From the NCBI RefSeq assembly GCF_900129925.1, contig NZ_FQXI01000006.1:1-64000 (forward strand): a DNA stretch of 64,000 nt, given 5' to 3'. Within the stretch, counting starts at the first letter, position 1. Every line of letters starts with the position of its first letter. This DNA is from Anaerosphaera aminiphila DSM 21120 (lineage in GTDB: Bacteria > Bacillota > Clostridia > Tissierellales > Peptoniphilaceae). Made by a program: the position numbers and the translations under genes. Positions 25,389 through 33,130 of the stretch are shown one piece after another. Under the pieces are notes generated by a model, which was given only the letters and a program-made list of their open reading frames with translations, was not told the origin of the DNA and made no database searches.

Positions 25389-25745
25389 TTACTTAACCTC
25401 TAAAATTCTCTCATTAATCATTTTTCTAATTAAGTCTGCCGGAATATTTTCGTCAATAGAAAAGTGAACAGAGTTTTTACTGGTTTTTTTATAAGCATTC
25501 AGTTGATCTTTAAAAGTATTTTTGGTCATAGGGCTAGTATAAAAGGCAATGCCACCTTTTACAGTTTCTATTTGCGCCAGGTATTTACTTTTATAGTAGA
25601 AAGTAGGAACTCCCCAAGCTATTTTCTCACTAATATTATCTGAGGCAGAAAGTATAGCTTTTCTCAGTATATCTAATTTTTCAAATTGTATTTCACTTAA
25701 ATTTAAAAAATAATCTTCAATAGTAATAATTTCTTTCAAAAACAT
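25389..25745 (-). CDS. DUF1801 family protein (YdhG-like)
   Basis: 118 residues. The family pattern is visible: YFLNLSEIQFEKLDILRKAI at the start, then ISEKIAWGVPTFYYKSKYLAQIETVKGGIAFYT and the C-terminal VHFSIDENIPADLIRKMI. DUF1801 proteins resemble frataxin-like folds and are sometimes called iron chaperones; the role is not established. The frame is open seven codons further upstream, but AAAGGAG at proper distance selects the ATG at 25745. Confidence 0.82.
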   Translation of the reverse strand: MFLKEIITIEDYFLNLSEIQFEKLDILRKAILSASDNISEKIAWGVPTFYYKSKYLAQIETVKGGIAFYTSPMTKNTFKDQLNAYKKTSKNSVHFSIDENIPADLIRKMINERILEVK

Positions 25746-26013
25746 CGGGCTCCTTTGTTGTTTCAAATTTTATCATAAAATATTGGCAAAAAATATACTT
25801 TGATTTTTATTTGTCTTGTAATGATATAATAATTATTATATGCAATTAATCTAAATTATCCAATAGAGTAAATATTTTATTTTCATATTGGATTTTATTT
25901 TAATAGTTTTTACAAAAGATAATTTATATGTTAAAGTATCATAAATAAATTTATAAGTAAGTATTTGAAATGAGTGGTAACTTTAATAAGGTTTCATTTT
26001 AGAGGAGATTAAT

Positions 26014-27081
26014 ATGTTTGAAATATTATATAACAATAAAAAATATATTCCAAAAGCAGCTCTAAAAATAAATTGTTCAGATTATTTAGTTTTGGCAATG
26101 GACTTAGATGATAACTTCATCTTTATTCACAGCAAGGATATATTTGAGTTAAGGGAAAATCCTGAAATATTAAAAGATATTTTAGTGCCTTTAACTAAAG
26201 ATGAAATATACAACATGAAACAGTCAGAGCTAAAGAAAAAAGACATAGTTGAATTTAAAAATATAAAGTTAAATGCATTAAATTTTAGAGAGCTGTTGAG
26301 TTTATATAAAAAGTTTGAGTTTGCCGAAGAGGGCAGTTCAGTAGTTTTTAAAAGTAGAATAGTATCAGGTTTAAAGAAAAATTTATATGACTGCAAAAAC
26401 AATGGGAAAGTTGACTTTAAAGATGATATAAAGAGTTTAATAAAAAACAGTTATGAATTTAATTTGGGAAGCGTAAGTGACTATGAATTAAAAGAAATTT
26501 TAATGGAATACACAGTTTTTTTAAAGACAAAAGTCTACGAAAAAATGAGTTTATATGAACTTTTAAAAGAGCACTCAAGATTTGTAAATGTTTTAAATGG
26601 AAATATGGAAATTGAAAAGTTGGGATTTCCAAATGTAGACTTATTTACACTAAGAGATTCCATAGAGCCGGCTGTAAGGGTTTTAATTTATTTAAAAGAG
26701 GATATAATTTTAACAGAGCTCTTAAATGTGACAAGACATGCTCTTGAAAAAAATCCCTTTACAATCAAGCGAAAAGACATTGAAGAAGTAGATGAAGAAT
26801 TTCATTTTAATGAAGAGGCGAAATTTAACTACAACTATTTATTTTATGAGTCTTTGGGAATAGATACGGATTTTGCATATGATGAGCTTTCAAATTTAAA
26901 TAAGTGGGAATTTAGTGAAGTTTCAGAGCATTTATTTAAAATAAGTGAAAGTGTTTTAAAGGAATATAAGGACAGAGATGAATTTTTAAACGCCTGTAAG
27001 GAAAGTTTAATAGTCTATGAAGACGTAGAATTTGTAAAGTATTTTATAAGTCACTTGTTTACAACACTAGAACGAGGTTAA
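26014..27081 (+). CDS. Hypothetical cytoplasmic protein, 355 residues
   Basis: Unrecognised. No signal peptide, membrane segment or nucleotide-binding motif. Residues 1-70 look like a small beta-rich domain (EILYNNKKYIPKAALKINCSDY, LVLAMDLDDNFIFIHSKDIFEL); the rest is charged and mainly helical, rich in Leu, Lys, Glu and Phe. Start ATG with GAGGAG SD. It stands alone upstream of the rpmG-secE-nusG block. The 247 bases before it (25767-26013) contain no gene. Confidence 0.65.
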   Translation: MFEILYNNKKYIPKAALKINCSDYLVLAMDLDDNFIFIHSKDIFELRENPEILKDILVPLTKDEIYNMKQSELKKKDIVEFKNIKLNALNFRELLSLYKKFEFAEEGSSVVFKSRIVSGLKKNLYDCKNNGKVDFKDDIKSLIKNSYEFNLGSVSDYELKEILMEYTVFLKTKVYEKMSLYELLKEHSRFVNVLNGNMEIEKLGFPNVDLFTLRDSIEPAVRVLIYLKEDIILTELLNVTRHALEKNPFTIKRKDIEEVDEEFHFNEEAKFNYNYLFYESLGIDTDFAYDELSNLNKWEFSEVSEHLFKISESVLKEYKDRDEFLNACKESLIVYEDVEFVKYFISHLFTTLERG

Positions 27082-27153
27082 ATTTCAAAAAGCTTTACAA
27101 ATATGAATAATTGTGGTACTCTATTTAGGTAAATTTTAATATAGGGTCATTGT

Positions 27154-27181
27154 GACTAAAATTAAGGGTTAGTCCTTTTTT
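27154..27181 (+). terminator. Terminator or attenuator in the rpmG leader
   Basis: GACTAA (27154-27159) pairs with TTAGTC (27169-27174), followed by CTTTTTT. It lies between a plausible promoter (TTTACA-17-TACTCT, 27093-27121 region) and the rpmG SD, so it may attenuate the secE/nusG transcript or end upstream transcription. Confidence 0.5.
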
Positions 27182-27196
27182 ATAGGAGGTGTTTTT

Positions 27197-27346
27197 ATGG
27201 CCGATAAAGTGGTTTTAGAGTGTACAGTGTGTAAACAGAGAAATTACAATACTTTTAAAAACAAGAAGAACACGACAGAAAGATTAGAACTTAAGAAATA
27301 TTGTAAATTCTGTAAAGATCATACAATGCATAAAGAAACAAAGTAA
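27197..27346 (+). CDS. rpmG: 50S ribosomal protein L33
   Basis: 49 residues, [12 protein letters not shown] at the start and [15 protein letters not shown] at the end. Two CxxC pairs (CTVC, CKFC) make this the zinc-binding type of L33. SD GGAGGT before ATG. It sits immediately before secE and nusG, the classic Firmicute order. Confidence 0.96.
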   Translation: MADKVVLECTVCKQRNYNTFKNKKNTTERLELKKYCKFCKDHTMHKETK

Positions 27347-27365
27347 TTTAAGAGGAGGAAAGAAA

Positions 27366-27584
27366 TTGGCGGCAAAGGATTCTGTAAAGAAAGCTGAAGA
27401 AAAGAAAAGTTTTTCTAAATACTTCAGGGGAGTAAAGTCTGAATTCAAAAAAGTTGTATGGCCAACTAAAAAACAAATTTTAAATTACACTCTTATCGTA
27501 ATTGTAGCGTGTATATTATTTGCGCTTTTATTAACTCTATTTGATAAGTTAGTAACGTTTGTTTTGAGTTTTATCTATGGATAA
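27366..27584 (+). CDS. secE: Preprotein translocase subunit SecE
   Basis: 72 residues. The conserved SecE segment RGVKSEFKKVVWPTKKQIL is followed by one membrane helix (about residues 42-65). Part of the SecYEG channel. TTG start with GAGGAGG 7 bases upstream. The 3' end overlaps nusG by 8 bases. Confidence 0.95.
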   Translation: MAAKDSVKKAEEKKSFSKYFRGVKSEFKKVVWPTKKQILNYTLIVIVACILFALLLTLFDKLVTFVLSFIYG

Positions 27585-28143
27585 TGGTGATAATGTGGAC
27601 GAACAAGTAAATTTAGATGATAGGGAAAAAGAAGCTAAGTGGTATGTGATTCATACCTATTCAGGTCACGAAAATAAGGTAAAAGCTACTATGGATGCCA
27701 TGGTAGTAAACAGAGGAATGCAGGATTTAATTTTTGACACACAAGTTCCATTAGAAGAGTATGTTGAAAACAAAGATGGAGTTAAAAAAGTCAAAGAGAG
27801 AAAAATGTTTCCAAGTTATGTACTTGTTAAAATGATTATGAATGACGAATCCTGGTACCTTGTAAGAAATACAAGGGGAGTTACGGGATTCGTAGGGCCT
27901 GGCTCAAAGCCGGTGCCACTTTCAGACGAAGAGGTAAAAGTACTTGGTGTAAATAGTCAAGAAGAAAACTTTGAAAAATATGAAGTTGGAGAAAGTATCA
28001 AAGTAATAAATGGACCTTTCAATGACTTTATAGGAAAAGTGGACTCCTTTAACTATGATAAGCAAAAAGTAAAAGTTGTTATCTCAATGTTTGGACGTGA
28101 CACTTTAGTTGAATTGGATTTTAATCAAATAATTAAACAGTAA
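27577..28143 (+). CDS. nusG: Transcription termination/antitermination factor NusG
   Basis: 188 residues. N-terminal NGN domain begins KWYVIHTYSGHENKVK and includes FPSYVLVKMIMNDESWYLVRNTRGVTGFVG; the KOW domain is KVINGPFNDFIGKVDSFN. The ATG at 27577 overlaps secE; a GTG six codons later is an alternative start. Confidence 0.96.
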   Translation: MDNGDNVDEQVNLDDREKEAKWYVIHTYSGHENKVKATMDAMVVNRGMQDLIFDTQVPLEEYVENKDGVKKVKERKMFPSYVLVKMIMNDESWYLVRNTRGVTGFVGPGSKPVPLSDEEVKVLGVNSQEENFEKYEVGESIKVINGPFNDFIGKVDSFNYDKQKVKVVISMFGRDTLVELDFNQIIKQ

Positions 28144-28177
28144 CATGAGAAGATGAGTTTACCTCATTCTTCACAAA

Positions 28178-28205
28178 GTGGGAGGGATATTCCCGCTCAA
28201 ACCAC
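28178..28205 (+). promoter_or_regulatory. L1-type leader hairpin before rplK
   Basis: GTGG at 28178-28181 pairs with CCAC at 28202-28205; an inner GGGA/TCCC pair caps it. The rplK SD (AAGGAGG) follows directly. A closely similar box lies before rplA. Known Firmicute L1 leaders look like this, so autoregulation by L1 is likely. Confidence 0.6.
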
Positions 28206-28219
28206 AAGGAGGAAAGAAA

Positions 28220-28645
28220 ATGGCAAAAAAAGTAATAGCTTTAGTAAAATTACAAATTCCAGCTGGTAAGGCAACACCAGCACCACCAGTAGGTACAGCA
28301 CTTGGACCTCATGGCGTAAATATTATGCAGTTTACTAAGGAATTTAATGCGAAAACTCAAGACCAAGCTGGTCTTATAATACCTGTAGTATTAACTGTGT
28401 ATCAAGACAGATCATTTACATTCATAACTAAGACACCACCTGCAGCAATTCTTATTAAGAAAGCAATTAATCTAAATTCAGGTAGTGGAGAGCCTAACAA
28501 GAAAAAAGTTGGAAAGATAACACAAGCTCAATTAGATGAAATTGCAAAGACAAAAATGCAAGATTTAAATGCAGGAAGTCTTGAAGCTGCAGCTAAAATG
28601 GTTGCAGGTACAGCAAGAAGCATGGGTGTAGAAGTAGAAGGATAG
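28220..28645 (+). CDS. rplK: 50S ribosomal protein L11
   Basis: 141 residues, the standard length when started at the ATG after AAGGAGGAAAGAAA; an in-frame ATG 14 codons upstream lies inside the leader hairpin and is rejected. Typical segments: [55 protein letters not shown]. Confidence 0.97.
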   Translation: MAKKVIALVKLQIPAGKATPAPPVGTALGPHGVNIMQFTKEFNAKTQDQAGLIIPVVLTVYQDRSFTFITKTPPAAILIKKAINLNSGSGEPNKKKVGKITQAQLDEIAKTKMQDLNAGSLEAAAKMVAGTARSMGVEVEG

Positions 28646-28671
28646 TGGGAGGAAATTTCCGTCAATACCAC
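28645..28671 (+). promoter_or_regulatory. L1-type leader hairpin before rplA
   Basis: GTGG at 28645-28648 pairs with CCAC at 28668-28671, with inner GGAAA/TTTCC, and AAGGAGG follows. It starts on the last base of the rplK stop codon and repeats the layout of the box before rplK. Confidence 0.6.
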
Positions 28672-28685
28672 AAGGAGGGATTTTA

Positions 28686-29387
28686 ATGCCAAAAAGAGGT
28701 AAAAAATATATAGAGAGCGCAAAGCTTGTAGACAGAGAAAAGTTATATGATGCAAGCGAAGCTTTAGAGCTAGTGCAAAAGACATCAACAACAAAGTTCG
28801 ACTCAACAGTTGAACTTGCTGTAAGATTAGGGGTAGACCCTAGACATGCAGACCAACAAGTAAGAGGTACAGTAGTACTTCCTCATGGAACAGGTAAAAC
28901 TAAAAAAGTTCTCGTACTTGCAAAAGCAGATAAGATTCAAGAAGCATTAGATGCTGGAGCTGATTATGCAGGTGGAGAAGATTATGTTGAAAAAATCCAA
29001 AAAGAAAATTGGTTTGGCTTTGATGTAATGATTGCAACACCTGATATGATGGGTGTAGTTGGTAAAATAGGTAGGGTTTTAGGACCTAAGGGATTAATGC
29101 CTAACCCTAAATCAGGAACAGTAACTTTTGATGTTGCTAAAGCTGTTGAAGAGACAAAAGCTGGTAAGGTTGAGTATAGAGTTGACAAAGCTGCTATAAT
29201 TAACGTGCCAATAGGAAAAGTATCTTTTGGAGCTGAAAAGCTACAAGATAACTTTAACGTTTTAGTTTCTGCAATAATTAAGGCTAAGCCGGCATCAGCA
29301 AAAGGACGTTATTTAAAAAGTGTTACAATTGCAACAACTATGGGCCCTGGAATTAGAATCAACGGTCAAAAGTTAATGGAACAATAA
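28686..29387 (+). CDS. rplA: 50S ribosomal protein L1
   Basis: 233 residues, full length. Segments: [70 protein letters not shown] and [19 protein letters not shown] before ATG. L1 probably also binds the two leader hairpins above. Confidence 0.98.
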   Translation: MPKRGKKYIESAKLVDREKLYDASEALELVQKTSTTKFDSTVELAVRLGVDPRHADQQVRGTVVLPHGTGKTKKVLVLAKADKIQEALDAGADYAGGEDYVEKIQKENWFGFDVMIATPDMMGVVGKIGRVLGPKGLMPNPKSGTVTFDVAKAVEETKAGKVEYRVDKAAIINVPIGKVSFGAEKLQDNFNVLVSAIIKAKPASAKGRYLKSVTIATTMGPGIRINGQKLMEQ

Positions 29388-29398
29388 AAAACACCTAT

Positions 29399-29425
29399 GA
29401 AGTGGAGAAATCCACTTCTTTTTTT
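29399..29425 (+). terminator. Terminator after rplA
   Basis: GAAGTGGA-GAAA-TCCACTTC followed by seven T; this separates rplKA from rplJL. Confidence 0.93.
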
Positions 29426-29495
29426 GTATTATGCCAAAGATTTTTATAGTGTAAGAGGATAAAATTAAAAATATTAATTAAAACCGGAAATAGTA

Positions 29496-29524
29496 TTGAC
29501 AAAGACTAGTGGATTTGATAATAT
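29496..29524 (+). promoter_or_regulatory. Promoter of rplJL
   Basis: TTGACA (29496-29501), 17-base spacer, TAATAT (29519-29524), directly upstream of the L10 leader. Confidence 0.75.
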
Positions 29525-29529
29525 TACAG

Positions 29530-29625
29530 ACGGTAAAAATAACCGCAGACAGTAGGGAGCAATTGCTTTAATAATCCTACCGAGGTATAAGAATATCGGA
29601 TTTAAATATTATTTCGATTTTTTGT
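29530..29625 (+). ncRNA. L10 leader RNA
   Basis: GCAGACAGTAGGGAGCAATT, then GCTTTAATAATCCTACCGAGG closely follows the conserved L10 leader (AGACAGUAGG ... CUUAAUAAUCCUACCGAGG). Excess L10(L12)4 binds this RNA and favours the downstream attenuator. Confidence 0.88.
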
Positions 29626-29656
29626 AATCTCATCTGGTCTGCGATGAGATTTTTTA
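29626..29656 (+). terminator. Attenuator of the L10 leader
   Basis: AATCTCATC (29626-29634) pairs with GATGAGATT (29643-29651), followed by a T run, just before the rplJ SD. Confidence 0.88.
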
Positions 29657-29676
29657 TATATTCAGGGGGTGAAAGA

Positions 29677-30216
29677 GTGAAAGAAGAAAAACTTCAAATG
29701 AAATCCCAGTTAGTTGACGAGATTAAAGAAAAAATTCAAGGCGCACAAAGTGTAGTGCTTGTAAATTACAGAGGTCTAGACGTAGCTGAAGTTACTGAGT
29801 TAAGATCACAGTACAGAGAAGCTAATGTAGATTATAAAGTTTATAAAAACACTATGATGAGACGTGCTTTTGAAGAACTTGGCTATGACGAAATAGGAGA
29901 ATTCCTAAAGGGACCAAGTGCCGTTGCTTTTTCAATGGAAGATGTAGTAGCTGCAGCAAAAGTTACTTCTAAATTTGCAGAAACACATGAAAAACTTGAA
30001 ATTAAATCAGGTTTAGTAGATGGAAAAGTTATTTCTAGTAAAGAAATAGAACAACTTGCAAAATTACCAGCAAAAGAAGTGTTAATAGCTCAAGTACTAG
30101 GTGGATTAAACGCACCAATTCAAGGTTTAGTAAACGTACTAAACGGAAATGTAAGAGGACTTGCAGTAGTGTTACAAGCTATTGCAGACAAAAAAGCAGA
30201 AGAAGCTACAGCTTAA
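29677..30216 (+). CDS. rplJ: 50S ribosomal protein L10
   Basis: 179 residues from the GTG at 29677, which has AGGGGGTGA 5 bases upstream. An in-frame ATG at 29644 lies inside the attenuator stem and is not used. Segments: VDEIKEKIQGAQSVVLVNYRGL, YKVYKNTMMRRAFEE, FLKGPSAVAFS and a C-terminal helix for L12 binding. Confidence 0.96.
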   Translation: MKEEKLQMKSQLVDEIKEKIQGAQSVVLVNYRGLDVAEVTELRSQYREANVDYKVYKNTMMRRAFEELGYDEIGEFLKGPSAVAFSMEDVVAAAKVTSKFAETHEKLEIKSGLVDGKVISSKEIEQLAKLPAKEVLIAQVLGGLNAPIQGLVNVLNGNVRGLAVVLQAIADKKAEEATA

Positions 30217-30256
30217 GAGTAGCTATATAATTTAAAATTATTTGGAGGTATATAAG

Positions 30257-30640
30257 ATGTCAGAAAAAGTACAAGGACTTATAGAAGAAATTAAAGGTTT
30301 AACAGTTTTAGAATTATCAGAAGTTGTAAAGGCTTTAGAAGAAGAATTCGGAGTTTCAGCAGCAGCACCTATGGCAGTTGCAGCAGCACCAGCAGCAGGT
30401 GGAGCAGCACCAGCAGCTGAAGAAGAAAAAACTGAATTTGACGTAGTTCTTAAAGAAACTGGAGCAGAAAAAGTTAAAGTTATTAAAGTAGTTAAAGACT
30501 TAACTGGTCTTGGACTAAAAGAAGCTAAAGCTTTAGTTGACGGAGCACCAAAGGCAATTAAAGAAGGAATCGCTAAAGAAGCAGCAGAAGAAATGAAAAC
30601 TAAACTTGAAGAAGTTGGAGCAGTTGTAGAACTTGCTTAA
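30257..30640 (+). CDS. rplL: 50S ribosomal protein L7/L12
   Basis: 127 residues. N-terminal dimerisation helix region ([20 protein letters not shown]), an Ala/Pro/Gly-rich hinge, and the C-terminal factor-binding domain ([34 protein letters not shown]). ATG at 30257 after GGAGG. Confidence 0.98.
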   Translation: MSEKVQGLIEEIKGLTVLELSEVVKALEEEFGVSAAAPMAVAAAPAAGGAAPAAEEEKTEFDVVLKETGAEKVKVIKVVKDLTGLGLKEAKALVDGAPKAIKEGIAKEAAEEMKTKLEEVGAVVELA

Positions 30641-30655
30641 TTAATTCAAATTTAA

Positions 30656-30682
30656 AGCAGTCACTTAGGTGGCTGTTTTTTT
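30656..30682 (+). terminator. Terminator of rplJL
   Basis: CAGTCAC pairs with GTGGCTG (one G-U), followed by T8. Confidence 0.88.
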
Positions 30683-30755
30683 ATGCTTTTTATAATTAAA
30701 TTAACAGTATATTTGACTTATTCAACACTCTGATAGAAAAATTTTACATAAGTTG

Positions 30756-30820
30756 GCAGTAAATTCTATCCATTCACAACTATGTTGTTCATGGGGATTT
30801 TTGTATAAAAACCATGACAA
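30756..30820 (+). repeat. Structured repeat, short unit, copy 1
   Basis: Flank GCAGTAAATTCTAT, then hairpin CCAT-TC-ACAAC-TAT-GTTGT-TC-ATGG (30770-30794), then a flank GGATTTTTGTATAAAAACCA related to TTGCATAAAATCTATGAC of copies 2 and 3. It is the first of three units in the 1.07 kb gap 30683-31750, which has no convincing gene. Confidence 0.75.
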
Positions 30821-30968
30821 GAAACCTAATTCAATTTACTTTGACTAATTATAGAAAGTTATTATACAGTTACGTTAGCCAAATCAGTCGTAGTTTTCAA
30901 CCAAGCCTTTGACCTTGGGAAAACCTGACATTGGGCCTACGACGAAATCAAGGATTTCTGTTAGGTCT
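30811..30968 (+). repeat. Structured repeat, long unit, copy A
   Basis: Begins ACCATGACAAGAAACCTAAT and ends GATTTCTGTTAGGTC. It contains a nested hairpin: GTCGTA (30887-30892) with TACGAC (30938-30943), GTTTTC with GAAAAC, and CCAAG with CTTGG. Copy B at 31340 is about 90% identical by eye. Confidence 0.8.
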
Positions 30969-31044
30969 CAAAGGTTTCTATAGATTGTTAGCAGTAAATT
31001 TCAGTGGCTAAAATCTTATTCTTTTTTTGGCGTTTCAAGGGTGT

Positions 31045-31110
31045 AGCAGTAAATTCTATCCACTCGCTGATACTCGTGGAGAATTCTTGCATAAAATCTA
31101 TGACGGAACT
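31045..31110 (+). repeat. Structured repeat, short unit, copy 2
   Basis: Flank AGCAGTAAATTCTAT, hairpin CCAC-TC-G...C-TC-GTGG (31060-31079), flank AGAATTCTTGCATAAAATC then TATGACGGAAC. The arms differ from copies 1 and 3 but remain complementary. Confidence 0.75.
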
Positions 31111-31143
31111 AAAGTTCCTATAGATTGTTAAAGGGGAGGGAGT

Positions 31144-31193
31144 TTGAGGGAGGGCTATGAGGGAAAATCGCAATTCCCTTTGCCCTCCCTCAA
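31144..31193. repeat. Long GC-rich hairpin of unknown role
   Basis: TTGAGGGAGGGC at 31144-31155 pairs perfectly with GCCCTCCCTCAA at 31182-31193; inside, GGGAA pairs with TTCCC. It is a strikingly GC-rich island in AT-rich DNA and is not followed by a T run, so an ordinary terminator is unlikely. It could be a structured RNA or a DNA cruciform. Confidence 0.6.
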
Positions 31194-31339
31194 GAATTTA
31201 TTAAAATCAATTTTAAAGAAAAACAAAGATATATACTAAAATTATATTTTAATTGAAATAAAAATTTAATTTCAAATTAAAAGTTTCTATAAATTATTAA
31301 ACAATGAAATTAAAGAATAGCAATAAAATCTATGAAGAA

Positions 31340-31498
31340 ACTATGACAAGTAACCTAATTCAATTTACATTGACTAATTATAGAAAGTCATTATACAGTT
31401 ACGTTAGCCAAATCAGTCGTAGTTTTCAACCAAGTCTTTCAGCCTTGGGAAAACCTGACATTGGACCTACTACGAAATCAAAGATTTCTGTTAGGTCA
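31340..31498 (+). repeat. Structured repeat, long unit, copy B
   Basis: Begins ACTATGACAAGTAACCTAAT, ends ATTTCTGTTAGGTCA. Near-identical to 30811-30968. CCAAG/CTTGG and GTTTTC/GAAAAC are kept, but one base of the outer GTCGTAG/CTACTAC stem no longer pairs. An ORF of 89 codons (31304-31573) runs through it, but its product is simply the translated repeat. Confidence 0.8.
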
Positions 31499-31500
31499 TT

Positions 31501-31568
31501 AGAAGTAAATTTCAACCAATCGAACTTCGTTCTCTTGGGAAATTCTTGCATAAAATCTATGACGGAAC
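31501..31568 (+). repeat. Structured repeat, short unit, copy 3
   Basis: Flank AGAAGTAAATTTCAA, hairpin CCAA-TC-GAAC-TTC-GTTC-TC-TTGG (31516-31538), flank AAATTCTTGCATAAAATC then TATGACGGAAC. Both arms have changed together relative to copies 1 and 2. Confidence 0.75.
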
Positions 31569-31709
31569 TATGACAAGAAACCTAATTCAATTTACATTGA
31601 CTAATTATAGAAAGTCATTATACAGTTACGTTAGCCAAATCAAAGATTTGGACTCCACTGTATCTGACCTACCATCAATTTACTTCATAAATTGGGTTAG
31701 GTCATTATA
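31568..31709 (+). repeat. Structured repeat, long unit, copy C (rearranged)
   Basis: Starts ACTATGACAAGAAACCTAAT like copies A and B and matches them to GTTAGCCAAATCA; the middle differs (AAGATTTGGACTCCACTG and on) and it ends GGGTTAGGTCATTA, the shared terminus. It abuts the promoter region of the downstream operon. Confidence 0.7.
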
Positions 31710-31750
31710 TGTTATAATATTTTAAAAGGTTTAATTTAAGGGAGCTAAGA

Positions 31751-33130
31751 ATGAAGAGATACATATTTGACGAAGTGGAAAAAATGAAAGACAAGTTAGT
31801 TTTTTCAACTCCGGGACATAAGTCAAAAGACTATTTTGACTTTAACTATAAAAATGATGTAACGGAAACTATTAATACTGACAATTTATTAAATCCTGAT
31901 GGGTGTATATTAAAGTCTCAAGAGGCAGTTGCAAGTGTTTTTGGAGTGAAGAGTTCACACTATATAGTAAATGGCTCTACAAGTGCTCTGCAAATTGCAA
32001 TGGGGTTGGTTACAAAGCCTGGAGATAAGGTATTAATGCAGAGAAATTGCCACAAGTCAATTTACAATGGGCTCATAATTAACAGCTTAACTCCGGAGTA
32101 CGTAAGTGCAGTTTACAATAGAGAATACAATTTAATAACGGGAATTGACCCAGGGGAAATCGAAAAAAAATTAAAAGAAAATCCCAATATAAAAACAGTT
32201 ATATTAGTGAGCCCAAATTATTTTGGAGTTTGTTTAAGGCTTAGAGAAATAGCTGATATAGTGCATAGATATGGGGGGTACTTAATTGTTGATGAGGCAC
32301 ATGGTACGCATTTACAGTTTTCTAAGGCAAGGGAGTACTCGGCAGTTAACTGTGGTGCAGATATAGTTGTACACTCAACTCACAAGACAATTCCAAGTCT
32401 TACTCAATCGTCACTACTTCACATAAATACAGATAGAATAGACAGTAAAAGAGTTATAAAAACTATAAATTTACTTAGCACAACTTCACCTTCTTATTTA
32501 ATTTTGCAATCATCAGAATTTGGAATTGAATATATGAATAGGTGTGGCTTGGATAGGTTGTCTTTAAATGAAAAATATATAGAAGACATGAAAGAAGAAT
32601 TAAAGGGGAAAGTAAATTTTTTGAAAAGTGATTTAAAAGATGAGACTATTGCACATATAGATCCAAGTAAGATTCTTTTTAGGATAGATGGATACAGTGG
32701 TTTTGACATTGTAGAAAAGTTGTTTTTAAGCTATAATATAAGATTAGAAATGGGTGATTTGTACTATGCTCTTGCCCTTTCTACGGTGGCAGATGAAAAA
32801 GAGGATTTTTTAAAGCTTCAGGAAGCTCTAGAGGATTTATCCAGGGATAAATTTTGTAGTTCTATGAATTTTAAATCTGTCAAAGAAATAAAGCCAACTA
32901 TTAAATTAGAGCCAAGAGAGGCTTTTTATAGGGACAGTAAAGAGGTAGAGCTTGAACAGTCGGTTGGAAAAATTGCCGCTTGTATTGTAGCTGCCTATCC
33001 TCCGGGAATTCCCATAGTATCTTTTGGAGAGCTTATAACTGAGCAAGTAGTTAGAGAAATTAAAGACTATATAAATAGTGGGATTGAAGTAATAGGAGTA
33101 TCAAATAATAGATTAGAGGTAGTTGTATGA
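31751..33130 (+). CDS. Orn/Lys/Arg decarboxylase family PLP enzyme (YaaO-like)
   Basis: 459 residues. PLP fold type I: GSTSALQIAMG, VDEAHGTHLQF, and the PLP-binding Lys in VHSTHKTIPSLTQSSLLH near residue 211. The C-terminal decarboxylase domain has AAYPPGIPIVSFGE. It belongs to the short-form arginine/lysine/ornithine decarboxylases (around 480 residues) found next to tmk in Firmicutes. The substrate cannot be decided from sequence. Its stop overlaps the tmk start (ATGA). Confidence 0.9.
   Translation: MKRYIFDEVEKMKDKLVFSTPGHKSKDYFDFNYKNDVTETINTDNLLNPDGCILKSQEAVASVFGVKSSHYIVNGSTSALQIAMGLVTKPGDKVLMQRNCHKSIYNGLIINSLTPEYVSAVYNREYNLITGIDPGEIEKKLKENPNIKTVILVSPNYFGVCLRLREIADIVHRYGGYLIVDEAHGTHLQFSKAREYSAVNCGADIVVHSTHKTIPSLTQSSLLHINTDRIDSKRVIKTINLLSTTSPSYLILQSSEFGIEYMNRCGLDRLSLNEKYIEDMKEELKGKVNFLKSDLKDETIAHIDPSKILFRIDGYSGFDIVEKLFLSYNIRLEMGDLYYALALSTVADEKEDFLKLQEALEDLSRDKFCSSMNFKSVKEIKPTIKLEPREAFYRDSKEVELEQSVGKIAACIVAAYPPGIPIVSFGELITEQVVREIKDYINSGIEVIGVSNNRLEVVV

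Noticed and set aside
29644-29676. ATG start for rplJ at 29644
   Set aside because: It lies inside the attenuator stem; GTG at 29677 has the SD and gives the standard protein length.
31304-31573. 89-codon ORF in the repeat region
   Set aside because: It translates the repeat units; there is no SD, and copies A and C do not keep the frame in the same way.
30756-31710. CRISPR array
   Set aside because: The repeats are long, few and irregular, the variable parts are self-complementary hairpins rather than spacers, and no cas genes are present.
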